Below are positions 24,665 through 32,405 of a DNA stretch of 32,405 nt, piece by piece. Under the pieces are notes generated by a model, which saw only the letters and a list, made by a program, of their open reading frames with translations, was not told the DNA's origin and made no database searches. Every line of letters begins with the position of its first letter. Position 1 is the first letter of the stretch. Source of the DNA: an uncultured Clostridia bacterium (GTDB lineage: Bacteria; Bacillota_A; Clostridia; TANB77; CAG-508); the NCBI GenBank assembly GCA_944393165.1, contig CALXZF010000145.1:1-32405 (forward strand), read 5' to 3'. A program made the position numbers and the translations under genes.

Positions 24665-26752
24665 ATGTCTAATGATATATTATTATATTTTTTAATTGGT
24701 ATATTAGCTCTCTTTGCTATTATCGTGGTAGCATACTTAGTACTCAGAAAAAAAATGCAATCCTCTGGAGTTAGAGAGATACAAAAACTAAGAGCAGGTA
24801 CAAAAGAGAAGAAGTTTACAAAAGAAATACTATATCAAAAACTATATGTAAAATACTTAAAAGTACCATTTATAAAAAGATATTTGTTAAAAATAAGAAG
24901 AAGACTTGAAATAATAAATATTGATGATGAATATCTAACCAGAATGCAAACATCTAAAATATTGACAAATGCAATTTTGATTGTAGTGCCTCTTACAATT
25001 ATAATTATAATGCTTACAAATCAGAATCCATTGTTAATGTGGTTTTTACTTATATTTGAAGTGTTCTTAGCAGATACACTTATTAACGGAATGGTAGATA
25101 AAATAGATAATAAATTACTAAGAGAACAAATTAGCTTTTTCTCTGAAATAAGACATGCATACCATGAATACAACATGGTTGAAGAAGCTATATATCAAGT
25201 AGCTCAGGATGATGAGCAACCAGAAATGTCAAGACAAGCTGAAAAAATTTATGAAGTTCTTATTTCAAATGACCCAGAAGGTGAGCTTGAAAAATATTAT
25301 GATATAGCACCAAATGCATATTTAAAAGAATTTGCAGGTATCTCATATTTAACAAAAGAATTTGGAGACAGAAAAGTAAATGGTTCATCATTATATTTAA
25401 AGAACTTAAATAACATTACTCAAGAAATGCAATTAGAGATTTTAAAAAGAGATAAACTAGATTATGTGTTCCAGAGTTTGTCACTTATCTCTATTGTTCC
25501 AATACTATTTATGGAACCAATAAAAAACTGGGCAGTTTCAATGTTTAGTTTTACCCAAGACTTCTACAATGGTAGAGGCGGGATGATACTGCAAATACTA
25601 ATATTAGTATTAACATTTGTCTGCTATCTACTTACAAGAAAGTTAAAAGATAATGGCTCTGTTAACATGAGCACAAAAAACACAGAAAATCCATGGCAAG
25701 CAAAATTATATAAAAATAAACTAGTTAAAAAAATTGTAGATTTGTTTATTCCAAAGGAAGGAACAAAAGAGTATAGAAGATTACAAAAAGATATGAAGGA
25801 TGCTGCATCAAAAGACAAGATAGAATGGATATATATTAACAGAATTTTACTCGCAGTAGTAACATTTGTGGCATCAGTTATTATAATAATGTATTTGCAT
25901 AATTTAGTAATACAAAATGTGTATACAGATCCAACCTCGAACATGGATGTTATAGGACAAATGAGTGAAAAGGACTTAAGAGATGGAATGGAACTTACTG
26001 AATCTGATAATGAATATATTAGAAGATTTAGAGGAGATAATTCAGTTACAGTAGATGACATTGCCCTAGCTATGGAAAGAGGAAGGGTAAATGATGATTA
26101 CATAAACAGCGATAGTGACGAAATTCAAGTAGCAGCAGAAAGAGTATTAGGCAAATTACAAATTGTAAATAGTGAAAATATGCAATGGTTTGAATTGTTA
26201 CTAGCAATGGTGTTTGCAATTATTGCATATAATGTGCCTATATGGATGTTAAAATTCCAAGCAAAAATGAGACAATTAGACATGGAAGATGAGGTAATGC
26301 AGTTCCAGACAATCATTTTAATGCTTATGAGAATTGAAAGGGTAAATGTTGAGATTATACTAGAATGGCTTGAAAGATATGCAAATATCTTCAAGGAACC
26401 AATTAGTAAATGTGTAAACAATTATGAGAGTGGACCATGGGAAGCTCTAGAACAATTAAAAGAAGATGTATCTTACCCAGAATTCATTCGTATAGTTGAA
26501 AGCTTACAAGCCGCTGTAGAAAAAATACCAATTGCAGATGCATTTGATGAACTAGATACAGAAAGAGATTATTATCAAGCTCGTAGAAAAGAATCAAATG
26601 AAAGATTAATTTCAAGAAAAGGTATGATAGGTAGAGCAATAGGATTTGCACCAATGGTTGTAATTTTCGTAGGATACTTAATTATACCAATGGTATTTAT
26701 AGGATTAACAAGTATGAATTCTTCAATGAGTGGATTACAAAATTCATATTAA
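24665..26752 (+). CDS. Double-length TadB/TadC-like membrane protein (GspF/T2SF type)
   Basis: The 695-residue protein looks like two Tad inner-membrane platform proteins joined. Spans are at about 7-27, 100-118 and 121-139, then a cytoplasmic stretch and two spans (about 270-330). Another pair of spans (about 395-415 and 510-530) leads to a C-terminal T2SF-like helical domain with FQTIILMLMRIERVNVEIIL and SYPEFIRIVESLQAAVEKIP. A final hydrophobic pair ends the protein. TadB and TadC are normally separate genes, so a single polypeptide is notable. AAGGAGGTG lies 13 bases before ATG 24665. Confidence 0.75.
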   Translation: MSNDILLYFLIGILALFAIIVVAYLVLRKKMQSSGVREIQKLRAGTKEKKFTKEILYQKLYVKYLKVPFIKRYLLKIRRRLEIINIDDEYLTRMQTSKILTNAILIVVPLTIIIIMLTNQNPLLMWFLLIFEVFLADTLINGMVDKIDNKLLREQISFFSEIRHAYHEYNMVEEAIYQVAQDDEQPEMSRQAEKIYEVLISNDPEGELEKYYDIAPNAYLKEFAGISYLTKEFGDRKVNGSSLYLKNLNNITQEMQLEILKRDKLDYVFQSLSLISIVPILFMEPIKNWAVSMFSFTQDFYNGRGGMILQILILVLTFVCYLLTRKLKDNGSVNMSTKNTENPWQAKLYKNKLVKKIVDLFIPKEGTKEYRRLQKDMKDAASKDKIEWIYINRILLAVVTFVASVIIIMYLHNLVIQNVYTDPTSNMDVIGQMSEKDLRDGMELTESDNEYIRRFRGDNSVTVDDIALAMERGRVNDDYINSDSDEIQVAAERVLGKLQIVNSENMQWFELLLAMVFAIIAYNVPIWMLKFQAKMRQLDMEDEVMQFQTIILMLMRIERVNVEIILEWLERYANIFKEPISKCVNNYESGPWEALEQLKEDVSYPEFIRIVESLQAAVEKIPIADAFDELDTERDYYQARRKESNERLISRKGMIGRAIGFAPMVVIFVGYLIIPMVFIGLTSMNSSMSGLQNSY

Positions 26753-26804
26753 AATGTTTATGGGTAACATACAAACCCAAATAGAATTACAAGGAAATTA
26801 AACT

Positions 26805-27491
26805 ATGGAAAATGCATCAAAAGCACTAATAATGGCGGGATCAATTCTAATAGCTATTATGGTAATTGGATTACTTGTATTTGGTTATAATCAATTATCA
26901 CAAACCGAGCAAATAAGAGCAGATGCAGAATCTGATGACAAAACTGGAGATTACATGAGACAATTTGAACAATTTAATAGAACACTATATGGAAGTGAAC
27001 TTTTGTCACTTGCTAATCTCCAAGAAGACTATAACGAGTCTCAAACAAGACAGGGCTTAGGTTATGATAGAATACAAATAGAAGTAAGGACAAATGGAGT
27101 AAGTAATGCATCATATTTTACTGCTGGAACATTTGATTTGGAAGAAATAGCAGAAAAACAAACAAGTATAGAGTCAGCAATGGCACAATATGAAACATCG
27201 CAAAGCTTATATAACAACAGAAGTGTAAAATACTATTCTCAAAGAAGTGCAAGAGAAATAGCTATTGACTTTGGAATGAATCCACCTACAAATTTAGCAA
27301 ACTATGAAATTGAAGATAATTACTTAAGAACAAATAGTACAACCAATAGATTACTTAATGATATTCAGGCATATACAAATCTAACAAGTGAATACAACGA
27401 ATTTAGAACAGGCAAAAGATTTGAATGTGCGAATGTTGAATATAGTAATCAAAATGGAAGAATAAATTACATGTATTTTGAAGAAATATAA
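26805..27491 (+). CDS. MENASKAL-type pilin-like protein 1 (228 residues)
   Basis: The protein begins MENASKALIMAGSILIAIMV with a single hydrophobic helix starting about residue 7 and no cleavable prepilin leader that I can recognise. The extracytoplasmic part contains FEQFNRTLYGSELLSLANLQ, shared in pattern with the other small proteins here. It ends FECANVEYSNQNGRINYMYF. AAGGAAATT precedes the ATG. It is the first of the small pilin-like genes after the platform protein and is probably a pilus or pseudopilus subunit. Confidence 0.7.
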   Translation: MENASKALIMAGSILIAIMVIGLLVFGYNQLSQTEQIRADAESDDKTGDYMRQFEQFNRTLYGSELLSLANLQEDYNESQTRQGLGYDRIQIEVRTNGVSNASYFTAGTFDLEEIAEKQTSIESAMAQYETSQSLYNNRSVKYYSQRSAREIAIDFGMNPPTNLANYEIEDNYLRTNSTTNRLLNDIQAYTNLTSEYNEFRTGKRFECANVEYSNQNGRINYMYFEEI

Positions 27492-27509
27492 ATATGTTAG
27501 GAGGATATT

Positions 27510-28025
27510 ATGGAGAATGCATCAAAAGCGTTAATAATGGCAGCTGAAATACTTTTAGGTATAATGATAATCTCTATTGGAGTATATCTTTTTAATATAT
27601 TGGGACAATATAGTGCTGATACTACAGCGGTAATAGAAGAAGCACAAATAACACAATTCAATGAACAATTCTATAGATTTTATAGTGGTTCAGGAGGTTC
27701 GGCACAAGAATGTACTATACATGATATTGTGGGGGTAGCACATTTGGCGAATAAAATCAACTTGGACAATGGATTTGAAACAGAAGAAGATGCTTCAGAT
27801 ACATCATATTATATACAAGTGGATTTACAAATAGGAGCCAGAACATATAGACACATAGAAACAATGAATGAAGCAGATTTAATAAATTTGGTAAAAGAAA
27901 ATGATGTTACATATACAGGAAGTGGAGAAAATACGACTGCAGACACAAAAAAATTTAGATGTCAAGAACCAGGAATTGGAGAATATACCAGATTAGTGAA
28001 TTACATGAAATTTGTAGAAATTTAG
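27510..28025 (+). CDS. MENASKAL-type pilin-like protein 2 (171 residues)
   Basis: It opens MENASKALIMAAEILLGIMI, then has the shared pattern FNEQFYRFYSGSGGSAQECT followed by a helix (IVGVAHLANKINLDNG). The end, KKFRCQEPGIGEYTRLVNYM, parallels that of the first copy. It lies 19 bases after copy 1, with an AGGAGG ribosome-binding site. A single Cys near the middle (C68) and one near the end could form a disulfide; this is inference. Confidence 0.7.
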   Translation: MENASKALIMAAEILLGIMIISIGVYLFNILGQYSADTTAVIEEAQITQFNEQFYRFYSGSGGSAQECTIHDIVGVAHLANKINLDNGFETEEDASDTSYYIQVDLQIGARTYRHIETMNEADLINLVKENDVTYTGSGENTTADTKKFRCQEPGIGEYTRLVNYMKFVEI

Positions 28026-28034
28026 CGAAAACTA

Positions 28035-28063
28035 TTGCGAAAAATCGCAAAAAATATTATAAT
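28035..28063 (+). promoter_or_regulatory. Internal promoter within the pilin-like gene run
   Basis: TTGCGA (28035-28040) and a perfect TATAAT (28058-28063) are 17 bp apart, directly before the 28077 gene. TTGCG also pairs with CGCAA at 28046-28050, making a small hairpin over the -35. The following start codon has only a weak ribosome-binding site. Confidence 0.5.
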
Positions 28064-28076
28064 GAAAGTGTAGACT

Positions 28077-28517
28077 ATGAAAAATAAAATTTTACTTATA
28101 TTTGTCGTGTTATGTATAATATTAGCAATTACAATTTATTTTGTATATAATTACAGAGCAAATGTAATAGAAGCACAGAAGATTAATAATGAATATCAAT
28201 CTTATTACAATGTTCAAATGCTAGGAACTGAACTTGTTAGCATTATAAATAGAACAATAGATGTTAATGAAAAAAATGGTATTCAAAAAGACGAAAATGG
28301 ATTATACATAGAAAATGATGATAACTCAATAAAAATATATATAAAGCTTAAGTACGAAGATGACTACTCAATAATAGAAGCCGAAAAAATTGCAAACAAT
28401 GGAGTAGAAAACTTTATCAAAAATTATAGTGCAGCAAGTTTTATATGTACAGATATAAGTTATCATGATAGAACAAATAATGTAAAAGCATTGACTTTTA
28501 CAGAAACTAATGATTGA
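28077..28517 (+). CDS. Divergent pilin-like protein (146 residues)
   Basis: The start MKNKILLIFVVLCIILAITI replaces MENASKAL, but the layout is the same: one N-terminal span, then NEYQSYYNVQMLGTELVSII. It ends FICTDISYHDRTNNVKALTF, which parallels the ends of copies 1 and 2. The start codon has a weak ribosome-binding site, so it may be made at lower level, like a minor pseudopilin. Confidence 0.6.
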   Translation: MKNKILLIFVVLCIILAITIYFVYNYRANVIEAQKINNEYQSYYNVQMLGTELVSIINRTIDVNEKNGIQKDENGLYIENDDNSIKIYIKLKYEDDYSIIEAEKIANNGVENFIKNYSAASFICTDISYHDRTNNVKALTFTETND

Positions 28518-28566
28518 TTTTAATATTTAAAAATATAAAAAAGAAAAACAAAAGGAGGAATTTTTT

Positions 28567-29022
28567 ATGGAGAATGCATCAAAAGCATTAATTATCGCAG
28601 GTGCAATATTACTTGCAATAGCAATTATAGGAATAGGAATGTTTGTTTACAACAATGTTAGTGGTACAGTTAGGGAGTCTGCTAGTGTAAATGACCAACA
28701 AGTAAAAGCATATAACCAACCATTTACTTCTTATGAGGGAGTTATAAGAGGTTCTAATGCAAAAGCATTATGTGATACAGTAAGAGACCATAATTTATCA
28801 GCTGAAGATGATTCCAGATTAATTTCTGTAGCTACAACAGCAGGTTCTGCATCAGTTGCAGCTGGTTCACAAACATCAGGAACTGATACAAGTTCTATTA
28901 ACACTATAAGTGCTGGAATAGAATCTGGAAAAACATATACAGTATCTTTTGGATATGACCCAAATAGTGGATTCATCACAGCTGTTTACATTGTAGAAGG
29001 AACAGGTTCTACAGGTGGCTAA
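28567..29022 (+). CDS. MENASKAL-type pilin-like protein 3 (151 residues)
   Basis: It opens MENASKALIIAGAILLAIAI with one span, then NQPFTSYEGVIRGSNAKALC, which aligns with the conserved block of the other copies. A short Ser/Thr/Gly-rich domain follows, ending VEGTGSTGG. AAAGGAGG directly precedes the gene, the strongest ribosome-binding site of the set, so it is a candidate major subunit. This is inference. Confidence 0.7.
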   Translation: MENASKALIIAGAILLAIAIIGIGMFVYNNVSGTVRESASVNDQQVKAYNQPFTSYEGVIRGSNAKALCDTVRDHNLSAEDDSRLISVATTAGSASVAAGSQTSGTDTSSINTISAGIESGKTYTVSFGYDPNSGFITAVYIVEGTGSTGG

Positions 29023-29049
29023 AATTAATAAATAGAAGGAAAATAAATT

Positions 29050-29733
29050 ATGGAGAATGCAGTTGACGCATTAAAGTTAGCATTTGCGGTATTTGTATTC
29101 GTAATGGCATTATCTATTTCTATATATATGTTTACTTTAATTGGAGATACTGCTGATATAGTATTACAAGCTTCAGATGTTACAGAATTTATGGAATATA
29201 CAGAAGCAAGTAATGTGGTAGGAGATGATAGAATTGTAGGACTCGAAACTATCATCCCTACACTTTATAAATATTATAAGGAAAATTATACAGTAGTATT
29301 TTTAAATAGTGATGGTTCACCATTGGAATTATATACTTCACAAACAAATGAAGAGCTATGGAGTACAAATTATACAAACAAATATTATTCAGACAATTTA
29401 GATAAAAGAATATGCTCTTTTGATGTTGATGAAGAGACAAGTAGGCATGAGCCATGGACTGGAAATACAGATTACTATAAGCAAAATCTAGACATGTTTC
29501 TATCTGGAGGCACATTTACATCTCCAAGTGGAAACGGCATGGATTATAACTATGGAAGTAGTAGTATAAATGGTTGGGGAAATCGTAGCTTTATAGATGA
29601 GTATAATGACAAACAATTTCTAGAAACTTTAGGTGAATACACATATAATGATGTGAATTCCGAAGGAGCATCTGGGACAGCTAATGTTAGAGAAAGAACA
29701 AAAAGAGTAATTGTATATACTTTATTAGATTAA
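29050..29733 (+). CDS. MENA-type pilin-like protein 4 (227 residues)
   Basis: The start MENAVDALKLAFAVFVFVMA shares MENA with copies 1-3 but differs after it. One span is followed by TEFMEYTEASNVVGDDRIVG and a Tyr/Asn/Ser-rich extracytoplasmic domain with no repeats. It follows copy 3 by 27 bases. It is probably a larger minor subunit. Confidence 0.65.
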   Translation: MENAVDALKLAFAVFVFVMALSISIYMFTLIGDTADIVLQASDVTEFMEYTEASNVVGDDRIVGLETIIPTLYKYYKENYTVVFLNSDGSPLELYTSQTNEELWSTNYTNKYYSDNLDKRICSFDVDEETSRHEPWTGNTDYYKQNLDMFLSGGTFTSPSGNGMDYNYGSSSINGWGNRSFIDEYNDKQFLETLGEYTYNDVNSEGASGTANVRERTKRVIVYTLLD

Positions 29734-29777
29734 AAAATTATTATAGTTAATATAATAAGAAAGGTAGGTATTAAAAG

Positions 29778-30311
29778 ATGGGAGATAGTTTAATTACAGT
29801 TGTAGCAATATTTTTAGCGGCAATTTTAATGTTCATTTTCCCTCTAATGTCACTAGCAGAAAGGAATGATGACATATCACAACTTGCGGTTCAAACAGCA
29901 ACCACAGAATTTGTAGATAATGTTAGAACTACTGGTGTAATGACATTAGAAGATTATGATGATTATTTAAGTGAAATATCTGCGACTGGCAATTCTTTTG
30001 ATATTGAAGTATTAATACAACAATTAGATGAAAATCCAGGTGTAAAGGTAACTCAAGCAGAAGCTACTAAGATAGGAGAAAATTTATATTACAACATGTA
30101 TACTACACAAGTAGAACAACAATTAGATTCTACAGGAAGAATAGTTTTAAAAGAAGGAGATATTATCACTGTTACAGCTAGAAACACAAACCAAACAATA
30201 TCTCAAATGTTAAGAAACTTCTTCTATATGATATCTGGAAATGATTCATATCAAATAGAAGGTAGGCATACTGGCGTAGTATCTGTTAACGGCAGTACAA
30301 GCGAAAGATAA
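29778..30311 (+). CDS. TadE/minor-pilin-like protein (177 residues)
   Basis: The protein starts MGDSLITVVAIFLAAILMFI with an N-terminal span. TATTEFVDNVRTTGVMTLED follows, resembling the post-helix segment of TadE-type pseudopilins, and DSTGRIVLKEGDIITVTARN comes later. AAAGGTAGG lies before the ATG at 29778. It is most likely a minor pilin or assembly component; the exact family is not certain. Confidence 0.6.
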   Translation: MGDSLITVVAIFLAAILMFIFPLMSLAERNDDISQLAVQTATTEFVDNVRTTGVMTLEDYDDYLSEISATGNSFDIEVLIQQLDENPGVKVTQAEATKIGENLYYNMYTTQVEQQLDSTGRIVLKEGDIITVTARNTNQTISQMLRNFFYMISGNDSYQIEGRHTGVVSVNGSTSER

Positions 30312-30425
30312 TTTTTAATTGTTGAGCAGATATTTATAAGTCTGTCTCTACAATAACATATATGTAGGGGTGGAGTTTTTAAATTCTACTTCTATTTTTT
30401 AATAGAAACGAAAGGTAATTTTAGT
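30312..30425 (+). other. Leader with imperfect hairpins before the 588-residue gene
   Basis: The stretch holds a broken stem (ATTGT at the left end with ACAAT near 30350, plus short inner pairs) and a second weak stem near 30370-30390. No clear terminator or promoter is evident. It separates the small pilin-like genes from the large one and may attenuate transcription. Confidence 0.3.
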
Positions 30426-32192
30426 ATGAAACTACAACACTTAGCTATTATATTTATTTTAATAATTTTGCCGATTTCAATAACTATGAGTGCATATATA
30501 AATAATCAAATAGATGCTATAGAATTACAAACTGCATATGACACCAGTTTAATTAGTGCAACATATGATGCTGTTACAGCATTTCAAATAAATACCACAA
30601 ACAATAAATATTCAAGTATAAGTGATTCTAAAATAAGAGATATTGAAGCAGCAGTAAATACATTTTATAATTCATTAAACACATCAATGAGGGATTATTC
30701 ACAATCTGCTCAAGATATGGAAGCATATGTTCCAGCAATGTTATTTACATTATATGACGGATATTATATTTATACATCATATGATAATGTATACTCAACT
30801 GTTGGGGAAGGAGAGGACGAAAAAGTATCTATCAACAATAATGGAAACAATTATGAAAATGGATTAAAACCATATGTGTATTACTCTGCTGAGTATAGAT
30901 TAAACAATGGAAATATAATAGTTGTTAATTATACCTTGGATAATGCAATAACTGTATATGGTGATTTTGGAGACGGATATGAAACAAGGTCTGGATATTT
31001 AATAAATCCAGAGTTAGTAAGCAATGTAAATACAGACGCAAAAACACTAACTTATGATGGGGTGCAAATCGGACCAGAGATATTAACAGAGCATTTACTA
31101 ACAATAGAAGATCAAGAAGCAGGAACAACACAAGAAGGAGATTATAGATATATCTTTTACCAAAATGAAAAAGTATATCAAGACCATGATGCAAGTGGAA
31201 ACTTATTATACAATGATGACGGTACACCAATGATATTTTGGTATGACAACTATATGAAAACATATATAAATGCTCCTGAAATTAGAGAATATGCAAGAAG
31301 TTGTAATATGTTAAGCACAAGTGCATTTGATTATTATTACGAAGCACGAGAATTTAGTTTATGGGCACGAGAACATTTAGGCAGTATAACTCAAAGCAAT
31401 ACAGTCATATCAGAAGATGAAAATGGAATAACTACAGTAGGAAATAGAACAGACTATTTAGCAGAAAATACTGGTGGTGCAAATATATTTTATGCAGATA
31501 GCGATAACGACCCAATGCTTTCAAGTTCTGCATTTAATAGCCATAGGTTAGCAATTATAAGAAAATCAATAGAAACTAGCTTAAATACGGTAATAACAAA
31601 CTATAGGTCTACAACATTATACAATTATGCAATGCCTGTAATAAATGATGAGGATTGGTACAAAATTTTAAATAATGTTTCAGTGGTTACTTTTATGCAG
31701 GGAATGTCTATTGGTTTTAGAGTCTATAATAATTATACAGTAATTACAAATAACAAAAACAAAGAAGTAGTTACCGCAGAAAAAATATATATTGTAGCAA
31801 GAGAAAATGGCACAAATAATAGAGAATATCATCAACCAGGATGTAGTGAGCTAATTGAAGGTGTACGAAATGGAACCCTAACAATAGTAGGAGCATATCC
31901 AACCGCAAGTTTTCAACGACAAACAGTAAGAATAACTGAAGAAAATGAAAGATACTTTTACCTTCAAGCTTGTGGAGGCGATGTGCTTACAGGTTGCTAT
32001 AATTGTATAGTAAATGCAACTGGAGATTATGATATAAATGATATAATAGACGGAACAATAGAAAATTATGCTGATGAAAGTGATGTTATATATAATGCAA
32101 GTCAAATTAGTGAAGTAAGGTCAATATACTTAAGAGCACTTGCTAGAGAAAGACAAGATTTGTATAAATCAAATTTTGATTTGTCAGATTAA
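30426..32192 (+). CDS. Large single-span surface protein of the Tad-like locus (588 residues)
   Basis: The N-terminus MKLQHLAIIFILIILPISIT is a single membrane span. It is followed by ELQTAYDTSLISATYDAVTA, a TadE/TadG-like post-helix segment, and a large extracytoplasmic domain rich in Tyr/Asn/Asp. Near the C-terminus, YHQPGC (H469, C473) and CGGDVLTGCYNC (C516, C524, C527) form a spaced His/Cys set. It resembles the small Ada-like metal-binding module found on secreted Gram-positive proteins. It could be a tip or adhesive minor subunit. Weak GAAAGG precedes ATG 30426. Confidence 0.65.
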   Translation: MKLQHLAIIFILIILPISITMSAYINNQIDAIELQTAYDTSLISATYDAVTAFQINTTNNKYSSISDSKIRDIEAAVNTFYNSLNTSMRDYSQSAQDMEAYVPAMLFTLYDGYYIYTSYDNVYSTVGEGEDEKVSINNNGNNYENGLKPYVYYSAEYRLNNGNIIVVNYTLDNAITVYGDFGDGYETRSGYLINPELVSNVNTDAKTLTYDGVQIGPEILTEHLLTIEDQEAGTTQEGDYRYIFYQNEKVYQDHDASGNLLYNDDGTPMIFWYDNYMKTYINAPEIREYARSCNMLSTSAFDYYYEAREFSLWAREHLGSITQSNTVISEDENGITTVGNRTDYLAENTGGANIFYADSDNDPMLSSSAFNSHRLAIIRKSIETSLNTVITNYRSTTLYNYAMPVINDEDWYKILNNVSVVTFMQGMSIGFRVYNNYTVITNNKNKEVVTAEKIYIVARENGTNNREYHQPGCSELIEGVRNGTLTIVGAYPTASFQRQTVRITEENERYFYLQACGGDVLTGCYNCIVNATGDYDINDIIDGTIENYADESDVIYNASQISEVRSIYLRALARERQDLYKSNFDLSD

Positions 32193-32333
32193 AATTTTGC
32201 AAAAATCAAATTTTGTTACAATTATTAGCCAATTTTGGAATGAAAAATATATATTTTGCTTATTAGTATCAACTGTGAATAGTAGCAAAATTTTAAATAA
32301 AATTACAGAAAAAAACAGTTTAAAAAATTAATC

Positions 32334-32371
32334 CATGGTTATCCTAATATAAAGAAAGAAGGATAGCCATG
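32334..32371 (+). promoter_or_regulatory. Hairpin that covers the start codon of the next gene
   Basis: CATGGTTATCCT (32334-32345) pairs with AGGATAGCCATG (32360-32371), 12 bp with one G-T pair, around a 14-base loop. The right arm includes part of the Shine-Dalgarno AAGAAGG and the ATG itself. It is a candidate translational control element. Confidence 0.5.
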
Positions 32372-32405
32372 AAATTATATAAAAAAAATTTAATAATTTT
32401 AATTT
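32369..32405 (+). CDS. Start of a further gene, truncated by the window edge
   Basis: ATG 32369 opens the frame MKLYKKNLIILI, a positively charged then hydrophobic start as in the other membrane-anchored genes here, with AAGAAGGA 6 bases upstream. Only 12 codons are visible, so no family can be named. The gap 32193-32368 before it contains one lone TTACAA (32216) and otherwise nothing I recognise apart from the hairpin. Confidence 0.4.
   Translation, partial: MKLYKKNLIILI

Noticed and set aside
32216..32230. Another TTACAA array before the last gene
   Set aside because: Only one perfect copy is present and the next similar hexamer is 9 bp away, so there is no 11 bp phasing.
32140..32331. 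Small frame overlapping the end of the 588-residue gene
   Set aside because: It begins inside that gene, has no ribosome-binding site and has low-complexity AT-driven content.

Overview
The window comes from a very AT-rich Gram-positive bacterium, most likely an uncultured anaerobic member of the Clostridia. The grounds are SepF and DivIVA side by side, the radA-disA pair, CdaA, strong AGGAGG ribosome-binding sites, heavy AGA/ATA/TTA codon use, and almost every gene on one strand. The genetic code looks standard for stops: TAA, TAG and TGA all end genes.

Layout. Positions 1-10041 are mostly core genes: the 3' end of miaA, an HlyD-like membrane protein, sepF, divIVA, rsmD, a coiled-coil protein, the ftsK/spoIIIE translocase, an unrecognised coiled-coil protein, and a beta-CASP metallo-beta-lactamase. 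Positions 10118-12067 encode a GH15-type glucosidase. Positions 12043-14858 are an island of REP-like 34-35 bp repeats. These flank a RAYT-type (Y1/HUH) transposase in inverted orientation and also sit at the end of the GH15 gene and just before the ribosome-binding sites of radA and disA. Then come a cyclophilin, a 40-codon membrane microprotein, cdaA and truA. A 190 bp perfectly ended palindrome (MITE-like, 19140-19329) follows truA.

From about 20130 to the right edge lies a Tad-like secretion/pilus locus. It contains a CpaB-like SAF protein, two CpaE/MinD-like proteins that have lost the P-loop, a CpaF-type ATPase, a double-length TadB/TadC-like membrane protein, and a series of small single-span pilin-like proteins. 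Three of these begin with the same residues, MENASKALI, and a fourth begins MENA.

The most striking observation is in the CpaF ATPase (22654-24638). It is complete only if the ribosome changes frame by +1 twice, at positions 23794 and 23996. Both sites have the form NNC-CGG-A, and they fall exactly at the conserved Gly of Walker A and the Gly of the Walker B/GEV motif. Reading every gene in the window by eye, I found no other in-frame CGG codon. This fits CGG being an unassigned or starved codon used as a +1 frameshift signal, with the only intact-looking ATPase of the secretion system under its control. Sequencing error or pseudogenisation is the alternative.

A second cross-cutting signal is an array of TTACAA-type hexamers at exact 11 bp spacing upstream of three promoters (sepF, rsmD, tad locus). 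In each, the last perfect TTACAA starts exactly 20 bp before the -35 box. This suggests that one OmpR/PhoP-type regulator controls cell division and the Tad-like locus together.
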